Assembly: GCF_004745635.1 (NCBI RefSeq)
Contig: NZ_SRLB01000008.1
Span: 1-64,000 of the forward strand
Direction of reading: 5' to 3'
DNA: 64,000 nt
Source of the DNA: Methylobacterium nonmethylotrophicum
GTDB lineage: Bacteria > Pseudomonadota > Alphaproteobacteria > Rhizobiales > Beijerinckiaceae
The notes under the pieces were generated by a model. It was not told where the DNA came from and made no database searches. It saw only the letters and a program-made list of their open reading frames with translations. This document shows, piece by piece, positions 17,442-25,740 of the stretch (positions are counted from its first letter, which is position 1; every line of letters begins with the position of its first letter). Made by a program: the position numbers and the translations under genes.

Positions 17442-18104
17442 ATGAGTGACGCCGTCAGGGTTCTGATCATCAACGAGCCGTCGGATCTGGGCGCTGCCTT
17501 CCGGGCGACGCTCGAACACACCCCGGCATTACGGACCGTCGGGGAGGAGGAGCTGAAGGACCAGGACACGACTTGCGTCGTCCTGGCCTTCGCGCCCGAA
17601 TACGGGCCGGCGGCGGTGGCCTCCCTGCGCGAGCGGGCGCCCGGCGCCCGGATCCTGGTGGCGTTCCAGGCGGCGGATGCGGCGGAGATCGGCCGGCTCA
17701 CGGCCGCCGGGGCCGACGCCTTCGTGGCCCGCTCCGCTGCGCCGGGCGACATCTGCGCCACGATCCTGGCGCTCGCCCACGGCCTGCCGCTGCACGAGGG
17801 CGACCCGGAGGCCCCGGCCCCCGAGGAGGTGGCGGCCGAGAGCCTGGGGCTCACCCCGCGGGAGGCCGAGGTGCTGCGCTTCCTCAGCGCGGGCTTCAGC
17901 AACAAGGAGGTGGCCCGCCGCCTCACCGTCAGCGTGCGCACCGTCGAGACCCACCGGCTCAACCTGCGCCGCAAGACCAAGACCGGCCGGCTCAAGGACC
18001 TGGTCCAGCTCGCGCGGCAGATCGGCCTCGCGCCGGTCCTCGAGGGCGAGGCCCGGCCCCTGCGGCGCATGAATCACGAGGCTCACCGCGCCGTCCCTCA
18101 CTGA
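17442..18104 (+). CDS. LuxR/NarL-type regulator with degenerate receiver
   Basis: The 220-residue product has a receiver-like N-terminal domain (1-115) and a C-terminal LuxR HTH (about 138-198: LTPREAEVLRFLSAGFSNKE, SVRTVETHRLNLRRK). The strand that should carry the phospho-acceptor Asp reads CVVLAFAPEYG, and no acidic pocket is obvious, so phosphorylation is unlikely. It may act as an atypical regulator sensing a ligand or another protein. No sensor kinase gene is adjacent. A strong GGAGG precedes ATG 17442, and a perfect terminator follows. Confidence 0.85.
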   Translation: MSDAVRVLIINEPSDLGAAFRATLEHTPALRTVGEEELKDQDTTCVVLAFAPEYGPAAVASLRERAPGARILVAFQAADAAEIGRLTAAGADAFVARSAAPGDICATILALAHGLPLHEGDPEAPAPEEVAAESLGLTPREAEVLRFLSAGFSNKEVARRLTVSVRTVETHRLNLRRKTKTGRLKDLVQLARQIGLAPVLEGEARPLRRMNHEAHRAVPH

Positions 18105-18119
18105 GGGGCGGCGCGGGGA

Positions 18120-19349
18120 TCAGGCGGCCCTCCGGGCCGCCGTTTTTCTGTTCGATGATGTGGGGGTTCGGACCTTGGCATTCTTGGCCTTGGTCCCCTT
18201 GTCCTTGCGGCTCTTCGCTTCGCCGCTCTTGGCCGACCGCCCCGTCGCGGGCGTCGCCTCCAGCCGGGCGAGACGGCCCTGGAGCAGGCCGAGCACCGCC
18301 GTCTCCTCGGGCCGCAGGCGGGCGATCTCGTCGCGGAGCGCCGCCTCGACCTCGTCCTTGACCTGGAGCAGCAGCTCGCCCTCGAGGTAGCAGCCCAGGA
18401 TCTCCGGGTGGATGTAGCATTTGCGGCAGATCGTCGGCGTGTTGCCGAGCCGCTCGGCCACCCGCTCGATCGCCGCCCGCACGTTGCGCTTGGCCACCGC
18501 CTGGCTGTCGAAGGCCTCGAACTCACGCAAAGCCATGGCGGCCAGCACCGTGCCGGACCAGGTGCGGAAATCCTTGGCGGTGATGTCGCGTCCGGTGATC
18601 TCGCGCAGGTACGCGTTCACGTCGGCCGAGGTCACGTCCCGCTGCACCCCGTCCTCGTCGAGGTACTGAAAAAGCTCCTGGCCGGGCAGGTCCTGGCAGG
18701 CCTTGACGATCTTCGCCACCCGGCGGTCGTGGACGGCGAGCTCCCAGACCTTGTTGCTCTTGCCCTTGAAGCGGAACTTCAGTTCCCTGCCCTCGATTTT
18801 CACATGTGGGTCGCGCAGGGTGGTGAGGCCGTAGCTCTTGTTCTGCTTGGCGTAATCGTCGTTGCCGACCCGGATCAGGGTGGTCTCGAGCAGGTGCACG
18901 ACGGTGGCCAGCACCTTCTCCCGCGGCAGGCCGCGCCGGCCCATATGCTCCTCGACCGTCGCCCGGATGCCCGGCAGCACCTCGGCGAAGGTCATCATGT
19001 GGGCGAACTTGGTGCTCTCCCGGGCCTGGCGGAACTCGGGATGGTAGCGGTACTGCTTGCGGCCGCGGGCGTCGCGCCCCGTCGCCTGGATGTGGCCGTT
19101 GGCGTGGCGGCAGATCCACACGTCGGTGTAGGCCGGCGGGATCGCCAGGGACCTGATGCGTGCCAGAGCCGCCTCGTCCCGCACCCGCTCGCCCTTGGCA
19201 TCGACGTAGGCGAAGCCGCGCCCGTTGCGCTTGCGGCGATAGCCCGGCTCCTCGTCGCTCACGTAGCGCAGGCCCGCCTCGCGGGCGGCGTCGCGGGTGT
19301 CGACGCGATCCTCGGCGGGACTCTCCGCCGTCTCGGGATCCGACAGCAT
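18120..19349 (-). CDS. type IB DNA topoisomerase
   Basis: The 409-residue protein is a bacterial, poxvirus-like topoisomerase IB, which relaxes supercoils through a 3'-phosphotyrosyl intermediate. The catalytic Tyr is Tyr312 in NTPTICRKCYIHP, and the upstream Arg/Lys regions (KSNKVWELAVHDRR, KDFRTWSGTVLAA) are conserved. The C-terminal tail (from about 365) is Lys/Arg/Thr-rich and probably a flexible DNA-binding extension. I prefer ATG 19349, with GAGG 11 bases upstream, to a TTG nine bases earlier. It ends only 15 bp from the convergent LuxR-type gene. Confidence 0.93.
   Translation of the reverse strand: MLSDPETAESPAEDRVDTRDAAREAGLRYVSDEEPGYRRKRNGRGFAYVDAKGERVRDEAALARIRSLAIPPAYTDVWICRHANGHIQATGRDARGRKQYRYHPEFRQARESTKFAHMMTFAEVLPGIRATVEEHMGRRGLPREKVLATVVHLLETTLIRVGNDDYAKQNKSYGLTTLRDPHVKIEGRELKFRFKGKSNKVWELAVHDRRVAKIVKACQDLPGQELFQYLDEDGVQRDVTSADVNAYLREITGRDITAKDFRTWSGTVLAAMALREFEAFDSQAVAKRNVRAAIERVAERLGNTPTICRKCYIHPEILGCYLEGELLLQVKDEVEAALRDEIARLRPEETAVLGLLQGRLARLEATPATGRSAKSGEAKSRKDKGTKAKNAKVRTPTSSNRKTAARRAA
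18123..18147 (+). terminator. rho-independent terminator, luxR-type gene
   Basis: Perfect 8-bp arms GGCGGCCC/GGGCCGCC with a 3-base loop are followed by G and five T. It ends the LuxR-type transcript. The stem lies inside the last codons of the convergent topoisomerase gene, so that gene's coding end doubles as terminator DNA. Confidence 0.9.
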
Positions 19350-19496
19350 GGGCTTCAAGACCTCACGGGGTTCCGGTCGAACTCAACCGGCGCGTGCCCG
19401 CGCGGGTTCCTGTGCGGGTTCCTGGCCGGCCGTTTCCCCGCGACGCCGGCGCCGCCGGGCTGTAGGGAGAACGGGATTTTGGCGGGGAGAGACCGG

Positions 19497-20663
19497 GTGC
19501 AGCCACGGGATGCGGCGGAACGGGCGGGAGAGGACGGGACGCGGCGGGCGCACGTCGCCTTCGTGGTCACCGAGGACTGGTTCTTCGCCTCGCACTTCCT
19601 GCCGATGGCCCGGGCGGCCGTGGCGGCCGGCCACCCGGTCTCGGTGATCACCCGGGTGCGGGCGCATCGCGAGGCCATCGCCGCGACCGGCGCCCGGGTG
19701 GTGGCGCTCGAGGCCGAGCGGTCGAGCCTGAACCCGATGGCGGCGGGCTATGCCGCCGGCCAGCTCGCGGCGATCCTCAAGGCGCTGAAGGCCGACATCG
19801 TCCACTGCATCGCGCTCCGCGGCATCCTGGTCGGCGGGGCGGCGGCGATGCTCGCCGGGATCCCGTCCCGGGTCTACGCGCTCACCGGCCTCGGGCTGAT
19901 CGGCGCGCGGCAGGACCGGGCCGGGCTCCTCGCCCGGACGGCCTTGCGGCTCCTGATCCGCGGCCCGCTCGAGACCGCCCGGACCCGCTACCTGTTCGAG
20001 AACCCGGACGACGCGCGGCTGCTCGGCCTCGACCCGGAGAGCCCGCGGGTCACGGTCATCGGCGGCGCCGGCATCGACCCGGAGGCGTGGCCGGCGACGC
20101 CGCTGCCGCCGCACCCTCCCCTGCGGATCGCGCTCACCGCCCGGATGCTGTGGTCGAAGGGGATCGACACCGCCGTGCAGGCCGCCCAGCGCGCCCGGGC
20201 CGAGGGCGCGCACCTGGAGCTGTCCCTCTACGGCGCCCCCGATCCCTCGAACCGACGCGCGATTCCCGACGCCACCCTGCGCGACTGGTCCCGCGACGGC
20301 GTCGTCTGGCACGGCGCGACCGACGACGTCGCCGGGGCCCTCGCCCGAGCCCACGTCGCCTGCCTGCCGTCGCGGGGCGGGGAAGGATTGCCGCGGGCGC
20401 TGCTCGAGGCCGCCGCGAGCGGCCGGGCGATTCTCACCACCGACGTGCCGGGCTGCCGCACCCTGGTGCGAGACGGGATCGAAGGATTGATCGTGCCGCC
20501 GGACGACCCCGCCGCGCTCGCCGCCGCGATGGCGCGACTGGCCGCCGATCCCGCCCTCGTCGCCCGGATGGGGGCGGCGGCCCGCGCCCGGGTCATCACC
20601 GGCGGCTTCACCGAGGCCGCGGTGACCCGCGCCGTCCTGCGGCTCTACGCGGATCTCGCCTGA
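19497..20663 (+). CDS. GT4-family glycosyltransferase
   Basis: The 388-residue protein has the GT-B arrangement of family 4: an N-terminal acceptor domain starting HVAFVVTEDWFFASHFLP and a C-terminal donor domain with RIALTARMLWSKGIDTAV and the E-x7-E region GEGLPRALLEAAASGRAI. It transfers a sugar from a nucleotide-sugar onto an unknown acceptor, possibly an undecaprenyl-linked glycan. The best start is GTG 19497, with GGGGAGAG six bases upstream; the frame is open much further but is antisense to the topoisomerase. Its TGA overlaps the next ATG by one base, so the two are coupled. Confidence 0.82.
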   Translation: MQPRDAAERAGEDGTRRAHVAFVVTEDWFFASHFLPMARAAVAAGHPVSVITRVRAHREAIAATGARVVALEAERSSLNPMAAGYAAGQLAAILKALKADIVHCIALRGILVGGAAAMLAGIPSRVYALTGLGLIGARQDRAGLLARTALRLLIRGPLETARTRYLFENPDDARLLGLDPESPRVTVIGGAGIDPEAWPATPLPPHPPLRIALTARMLWSKGIDTAVQAAQRARAEGAHLELSLYGAPDPSNRRAIPDATLRDWSRDGVVWHGATDDVAGALARAHVACLPSRGGEGLPRALLEAAASGRAILTTDVPGCRTLVRDGIEGLIVPPDDPAALAAAMARLAADPALVARMGAAARARVITGGFTEAAVTRAVLRLYADLA

Positions 20664-21310
20664 TGGAGCCCGCCGCCTTCATCCGCGCCCATACCGCGTT
20701 GCGCCCGGTGCCGCACGCCCCGGCGATCCGCCTGCACGTGGCGGACGAGGCGACCGAGTTGTGGGGCCGCACCGAGGAGGAACTGGGCGAGATCGGCCTG
20801 CCGCCGCCGTTCTGGGCCTTCGCCTGGGCCGGCGGCCAGGCCCTCGCCGCCTACGTTCTGGAGAACCCCGGCATGGTGGCCGGCGCCCGGGTGCTCGACT
20901 TCGCCTCCGGCTCCGGCCTTGTCGCCATCGCGGCGGCGATGGCCGGCGCTGCCAGCGTCGAGGCGAGCGACCTCGACCCGTTCGCATTGGCGGCAATAAG
21001 CCTCAATGCGGCGGAGAACGGGGTCTCGGAGCGCATCACCGTGAAGGGCGCCGACCTGATCGGCCGCGACGACGGCTGGGACTGCGTGCTCGCCGCCGAC
21101 ATCTTCTACGAGCGCGACCTCGCCGCCCGGGTCGGCGACTGGCTCGCGGGGCTGCACGCCCGCGGCGCCCGGGTGCTGCTGGGCGATCCCGGCCGGGCCT
21201 ACCTGCCGAAGGACCGGCTGGAGACCCTGGCGACCTACGCGGTGCCGGTGACGCGGGCGCTGGAGGATGCGGAGATCAAGCGGACGGGGGTGTGGCGGTT
21301 TCGGGGGTGA
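20663..21310 (+). CDS. class I SAM-dependent methyltransferase (Nnt1/ETFB-MT type)
   Basis: The 215-residue protein has the SAM-binding motif VLDFASGSGLVAIAAA (about 75-90), the acidic ASDLDP at the end of strand 2 and the late motif LLGDPGRAYLP. This pattern matches the protein lysine methyltransferase / nicotinamide-methyltransferase-like group (Methyltransf_16-like), which includes ETFB lysine methyltransferase. Targets are probably protein lysines rather than small molecules. It is coupled to the glycosyltransferase gene by TGATG. Confidence 0.8.
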   Translation: MEPAAFIRAHTALRPVPHAPAIRLHVADEATELWGRTEEELGEIGLPPPFWAFAWAGGQALAAYVLENPGMVAGARVLDFASGSGLVAIAAAMAGAASVEASDLDPFALAAISLNAAENGVSERITVKGADLIGRDDGWDCVLAADIFYERDLAARVGDWLAGLHARGARVLLGDPGRAYLPKDRLETLATYAVPVTRALEDAEIKRTGVWRFRG

Positions 21311-21370
21311 ATCGATCAATCTCTCGGGTAGGAACCCGATCGGCTTGGCTGCACGAAGCGCGGCCTTCGA

Positions 21371-21553
21371 CCCTTATTTGAATTCCAGAAGGTCCGCTTG
21401 CAGGCAATCAGCCCCAACGGGGTGACCCCCGACGGCCTTCCCGTTCAGGCGCCAACCAGTTTCGAGATCGCGGTCAATCTCAGGACCGCCAAGGCGCTCG
21501 GCCTCGCAATCCCGCCCTCGCTCCTGGCCCGCACCGACGAGGTGATAGAGTGA
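21371..21553 (+). pseudogene. C-terminal remnant of a TrpX-like binding protein
   Basis: In frame +, bases 21434-21553 encode [15 protein letters not shown]...[10 protein letters not shown] and a stop, matching the last 38 residues of the intact binding-protein gene that follows (LPVEQPTKYELVINS...LLARADEVIE). No start codon or N-terminal part is present, so it is a leftover copy. The two C-termini are diverged, so the duplication is not recent. Confidence 0.85.
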
Positions 21554-21601
21554 GCGAGGGGAGTTAGATTGGATGTCTTCGCCCGACGAGGGGCCGCTCA
21601 C

Positions 21602-22612
21602 ATGCGACGACGCGACGTTCTGAGTCTGACCGCGGCCCAGGTCGCCTCTGTGCTCTGGTCACGAGATGCGACATCGGCTGACAAGCTCCCGCGAGTCGTG
21701 TTCGTCACGCCCCTCGGCCGTTTCGTCGGCGCCCAGGACGGAGATGCCTGGAAAGGGCTCGTGACAGCCTTCCTCCAGGGTCTCCGTGAACTCGGCTATG
21801 TCGACGGCAGCACGATGAAGTTCGAGTTCTATTCGGGGGACGGCAAGGTCGGGCAAATCGACGAGATCGCGGCCCGCGTCCTTGCGACCTCGCCCGATGT
21901 CGTCCTAGCAGGGGGCGGCGGCGCCAACGAGGTTGCGCACGCCTTCAAGCGCCTGACGCGAACGGTGCCGATTGTCATGGCGAACAGCTCGGATCCCGTC
22001 CTGCAAGGCCTCGTGGCCAACCTGGCCCGCCCGGGCGGCAATGTCACGGGCTTCACTGGCAACACCGGGCCTGACTTCGAGGTCAAGAGGCTGGAGCTTT
22101 TGAGGGAGGTCGCTCCGGACGCTTCCCGGGTCGGCTACCTGGGACTGAAGATCGACTGGGAGAGCCCGGCTGCGGTTGCTGTCCGGAACGCCGCGGAGAA
22201 GCTCGGCGCAACGGTGATACATGCCGAGCACAGGTCCCTGGATTACGAGGGCGCCTTCGCGCACATCGCGCGGGAACAGTTGCGCGGCGTGTTGGTCGCA
22301 CGAAACCCTTGGAACTTCTCGAACCGGCAGGCCATCACCGCCTTCGTGGCGAGCCGCCGGATCGCCGCGATCTACCCGACTCGGGAGTTCATCGAGGTTG
22401 CGGGCCTGATCTCGTACGGGCCGAGCCTGTTGGACCTCTATCGTCGCGCCGCGCGGTACGTCGACAAGATCCTGAAGGGCGAGAAGCCGGCCGACCTGCC
22501 CGTCGAGCAGCCGACCAAGTACGAGCTGGTCATCAACTCGAAAGCCGCCCAGCAGATCGGCATCGCCCTTCCAGCCTCCCTCCTCGCCCGCGCCGACGAG
22601 GTGATCGAGTAA
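21602..22612 (+). CDS. TrpX-like ABC substrate-binding protein (orphan)
   Basis: The 336-residue protein belongs to the ABC_sub_bind group (TrpX/YtrF-like), with two Rossmann-like lobes: VVFVTPLGRF near the start, TSPDVVLAGGGGAN, and the C-terminal GEKPADLPVEQPTKYEL signature. The N-terminus MRRRDVLSLTAAQV resembles a Tat signal, but the hydrophobic stretch is weak. ATG 21602 has GAGGGG nine bases upstream; a TTG at 21569 is possible. No permease or ATPase genes for this family adjoin it, so the ligand (aromatic amino acid in known members) is unknown. Confidence 0.83.
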   Translation: MRRRDVLSLTAAQVASVLWSRDATSADKLPRVVFVTPLGRFVGAQDGDAWKGLVTAFLQGLRELGYVDGSTMKFEFYSGDGKVGQIDEIAARVLATSPDVVLAGGGGANEVAHAFKRLTRTVPIVMANSSDPVLQGLVANLARPGGNVTGFTGNTGPDFEVKRLELLREVAPDASRVGYLGLKIDWESPAAVAVRNAAEKLGATVIHAEHRSLDYEGAFAHIAREQLRGVLVARNPWNFSNRQAITAFVASRRIAAIYPTREFIEVAGLISYGPSLLDLYRRAARYVDKILKGEKPADLPVEQPTKYELVINSKAAQQIGIALPASLLARADEVIE

Positions 22613-22844
22613 GACGGCGTGACACAACCAGCCTGCTTTGCGCCTTGGCGCTGGCCGGGACAATTCAGGCGCACGCGGCGGGCAGCACCAGAGAGGGCGC
22701 AAAGCCGAAGATCCGCTTCCAGCCGATGAGCCAACTGCCGCTTTCCACCCCTTTCGAACCTTCGCACGGTCGAGCCGATCGGTCTCGACCCCGAAGCCCG
22801 ACCCCATTCCGAGTCCGGAACGGGGTACAGGTCGGGAACCGGCC

Positions 22845-23687
22845 TCAATGGGCGCTCTGCTGCTTCGCCCGCGCCACGATCTGCGTCGGGTTGACGAACC
22901 TGAGCGCGATCACCAGCCAGACCAGCGTCACCGCCATGTAGACCACCGCCATCGCGTCGATCGACTGACCGGCCCGCACGCCGGCGGCGAAGACGGCGTA
23001 GTAGAGCGCCACGACGAGCGTCTGGCTCGTCGGCCCGGCGACCAGGAAGGTCAATTCGAACATCGCGATGGTGCGCACCAGCACCAGCAGCAGGGCGGCC
23101 AGGATGCCGGGGATCAGGAGCGGCAGGAGGATCCGCAGGAAGAGCTGGCGGGTGCCGGCGCCGAAGACCCGGGCCGCCGCCTCGATGCGCGGGTCGATCT
23201 GCTCGATGAACGGGATCATCACCAAGACCACGAAGGGCACGCTCGGCACGAGGTTGGCCAGCACCACGCCCCAGAGCGTGCCGGCGAGGCCCGCCTGGTA
23301 GAGCACCGTGGCGAGCGGGATGCCGTAGGTGATCGGCGGCACCAGCAGCGGCAGCAGGAAGACCAGCATCACCAGCCGCTTGCCCGGGAAGTCGCGCCGC
23401 GCCAGGGCGTAGGCCGCGGTGACGCCGAGGAGCCCGGAGAGGAAGACCACCAGGAACACGACCTGGAGCGTCACGATCAGCACCTCGCCGAGCTGGAACT
23501 CGTCCCAGGCCGAGGCGTACCAGCGCGTGGTGAAGCCAAGCGGCAGCCAAGTGCCGAGCCAGCGCGTGGCGAAGGAGTTGAGCACCACCGCGGCGATCAT
23601 CGCCAGGAGGTTGAGGCAGAACAGCAGCGTGACGGCCCAGACCGCCATCCGCCACAGGCGCGAGCCGAGGCCGGTGTCGCGGATCAT
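22845..23687 (-). CDS. ABC importer permease 2 (PotC/FbpB-like)
   Basis: The 280-residue membrane protein has six or so segments and the binding-protein-dependent permease loop EAARVFGAGTRQLFLRILLP. It is the second permease of a spermidine/putrescine or iron-type importer. Its ATG (23687) overlaps the stop of permease 1 as ATGA. It is the last gene of a minus-strand operon in the order binding protein, ATPase, permease 1, permease 2. Confidence 0.88.
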   Translation of the reverse strand: MIRDTGLGSRLWRMAVWAVTLLFCLNLLAMIAAVVLNSFATRWLGTWLPLGFTTRWYASAWDEFQLGEVLIVTLQVVFLVVFLSGLLGVTAAYALARRDFPGKRLVMLVFLLPLLVPPITYGIPLATVLYQAGLAGTLWGVVLANLVPSVPFVVLVMIPFIEQIDPRIEAAARVFGAGTRQLFLRILLPLLIPGILAALLLVLVRTIAMFELTFLVAGPTSQTLVVALYYAVFAAGVRAGQSIDAMAVVYMAVTLVWLVIALRFVNPTQIVARAKQQSAH

Positions 23688-24607
23688 CCCTTGGTGCCTC
23701 CGACCGGGCCGGTATAGAGCAGGCTGCGCCCCCAGAGCAAAGCCGCCACGATGGCGAGCTGAACCGCGCCCATGATCATCGCGATCGCCGAGGCCAGGGA
23801 GTAGTCGTATTCCTCGAACGCCGCCTGGTAGGCCGCGATCGAGATCACCCGCGTGGCGCCCGCGGGTGCCCCGAGCAGCACCGCGGAGGGAAACACCGAA
23901 AAAGCCTGGACGAAGGACAGGCAGAAGGTGACGGCGAGGCCCGGCAGGATCAGCGGCAGGATCACCTTCGTGAAGCGCTGCCAGGCATTGGCCCCGTGGG
24001 TCGCCGCCGCCTGCTCGAGCGCCGGGTCGATGCCGGTGACCGAGGACAGCGTCAGCAGGAACGCGAACGGGAAGCCGGTGATGAGGAGCGAGGCGAAGAC
24101 ACCCCAGTAGTTGTTGGTGAGCTTGAGCGGACCCGCGATCACCCCGAGCCAGACGAGGGTGCGGTTGAACCAGCCCTGCGGCCCGAGGAAGTTGAGCAGG
24201 CCCTCCGCCACCAGCACGGTGCCGAGCGTGATCGGCAGGACCAGGATGGTGGTCAGCAGGCGCTGGCGGCGCATCAGCCGCACGCGCAGCGCGATCGGCA
24301 CGGCGAGCGCCAGGTTGAGCACCGTGACCGGGAGCGCCAGGCGCAAGGTCGCGCCGATCGTGTCGTACAGGAACGGATCGGAGAAGAAGCGGGCGTAGTT
24401 CGCCCACCAGGCGCCGGCCTTCGGCTGCAGCGACAGCACGAGCCCGTAGGCGAAGGGATAGACGAACAGCCCGAGGATCGCGACGAGCGCCGGCAGCACC
24501 AGGAGCGTGGTGCCGTCGAGGCCGCGGGCGGACAGCCGCACCGAGAGCGGCGGCCTCTCGGCGGGGGATGCGGCCGGCGCCGCGGCGGGAAGCGAGGCGG
24601 ACCTCAC
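23684..24607 (-). CDS. ABC importer permease 1 (PotB-like)
   Basis: The 307-residue protein has a Pro/Ala-rich cytoplasmic N-terminus followed by six membrane segments and the EAA-type loop EQAAATHGANAWQRFTKVILP. The start is a GTG at 24607 that overlaps the TGA of the ATPase gene by 4 bp (GTGA), so the operon is translationally coupled; open frame continues upstream but is the ATPase gene in another frame. Confidence 0.87.
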   Translation of the reverse strand: MRSASLPAAAPAASPAERPPLSVRLSARGLDGTTLLVLPALVAILGLFVYPFAYGLVLSLQPKAGAWWANYARFFSDPFLYDTIGATLRLALPVTVLNLALAVPIALRVRLMRRQRLLTTILVLPITLGTVLVAEGLLNFLGPQGWFNRTLVWLGVIAGPLKLTNNYWGVFASLLITGFPFAFLLTLSSVTGIDPALEQAAATHGANAWQRFTKVILPLILPGLAVTFCLSFVQAFSVFPSAVLLGAPAGATRVISIAAYQAAFEEYDYSLASAIAMIMGAVQLAIVAALLWGRSLLYTGPVGGTKG

Positions 24608-25689
24608 GCGGCCTCCCCGGGGAAGACCAGCACGCGGGGCGAGGCGGCGGCGAGGCGCAGGGCCTCGTCCTGCGCCACCAATCGGTCGGAGCGGAAGAAC
24701 AGCTCGGTCCCGTCCTGGGTCACGGCGGTGCCGAAGAAGGCCCGCCCACGGTACTCCACGCTCGCGACCCGGGCCGGCAGGCCCTCGGAAGCGGGCGTCA
24801 GGTCCTCGGGGCGGATCGCCGCGACCGCCGGGGCGCCGGGGCTCAGGCTCTCCCGCAAGGTGCCGGAGAGGCGGGTGCCGCAGATCTCGACCTCGGCCCG
24901 CGCGCCCTCCACCGCGACCGTCCGGCCGCACAGGCGATTGCGGAAGCCCATGAAGTCGGCGACGTCCGGATGGGCCGGGCGCTCGTAGAGGTCTTCCGGC
25001 GTGCCGACCTGACGGATGCGCCCGTCGCGCATCACCACGACGCGGTCGGCCATCGAGAGGGCCTCGTCCTGGTCGTGGGTGACGTAGATCGTGGTGGAGC
25101 CGATGGCGTCGTGGATGCGGCGGATCTCGGCCCGCATCTCGAGGCGGAGCTTGGCGTCGAGGTTCGACAGCGGCTCGTCCATCAGCACCACCGGCGGCTC
25201 GATCACGATCGCCCGGGCGATGGCGACCCGCTGCTGCTGGCCGCCGGACATCTGGCCCGGGAGCTTTCCCGCCTGCGACTGCAGCCGCACGAGGGCGAGC
25301 GCGTCGTCGACGCGCCGCGCCGCCGCCTCGCCCTTGATGCCCCGCATGGCGAGGCCGAAGCCGACATTCTTCGCCACGTTCATGTGAGGGAACAGGGCGT
25401 AGCTCTGGAAGACCATGCCGAAGCCGCGCTCCTCGGGCTTGAGCCGGTCGATGCGGCGCTCGCCGAGATGGATCGACCCGCCGGTGAGGGGCAGGAGCCC
25501 GGCGATGCAGTTGAGCGCCGTCGACTTGCCGCAGCCCGACGGCCCGAGGAGGGCGATGAACTCGCCCCCCCGGATCGTCAGGTCGAGCCCGTCGAGGGCG
25601 GTCATCGCGCCGAACCGGCGGCTCAGGCCGCTCAGCCGCAGATCCTGCGGCGCGCGCAGATCCTGCGGCGCCTCGTGGTGGCGTGGCAT
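24604..25689 (-). CDS. ABC importer ATPase (PotA/FbpC-like)
   Basis: The 361-residue protein carries Walker A GPSGCGKST, Q-loop FQSYALFPH, signature MSGGQQQR, Walker B VVLMDEPLSNLDAK and the switch His in VTHDQDEA, then a C-terminal TOBE region (from about 260). It energises import through the two downstream permeases. The N-terminus has an 18-bp tandem repeat (25637-25672) that encodes two APQDLR units. It lies 51 bp after the binding-protein gene. Confidence 0.93.
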   Translation of the reverse strand: MPRHHEAPQDLRAPQDLRLSGLSRRFGAMTALDGLDLTIRGGEFIALLGPSGCGKSTALNCIAGLLPLTGGSIHLGERRIDRLKPEERGFGMVFQSYALFPHMNVAKNVGFGLAMRGIKGEAAARRVDDALALVRLQSQAGKLPGQMSGGQQQRVAIARAIVIEPPVVLMDEPLSNLDAKLRLEMRAEIRRIHDAIGSTTIYVTHDQDEALSMADRVVVMRDGRIRQVGTPEDLYERPAHPDVADFMGFRNRLCGRTVAVEGARAEVEICGTRLSGTLRESLSPGAPAVAAIRPEDLTPASEGLPARVASVEYRGRAFFGTAVTQDGTELFFRSDRLVAQDEALRLAAASPRVLVFPGEAA

Positions 25690-25740
25690 CCGGTTCCTCT
25701 CCTGCCGCGTCGCGCCTCTTTCGGTCTCCGGACGCGGTTG

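Noticed and set aside
18408..20663. A long plus-strand frame that would extend the glycosyltransferase N-terminus by about 360 codons
   Set aside because: The extension is antisense to topoisomerase IB. GTG 19497 has a good ribosome site and a correct family N-terminus.
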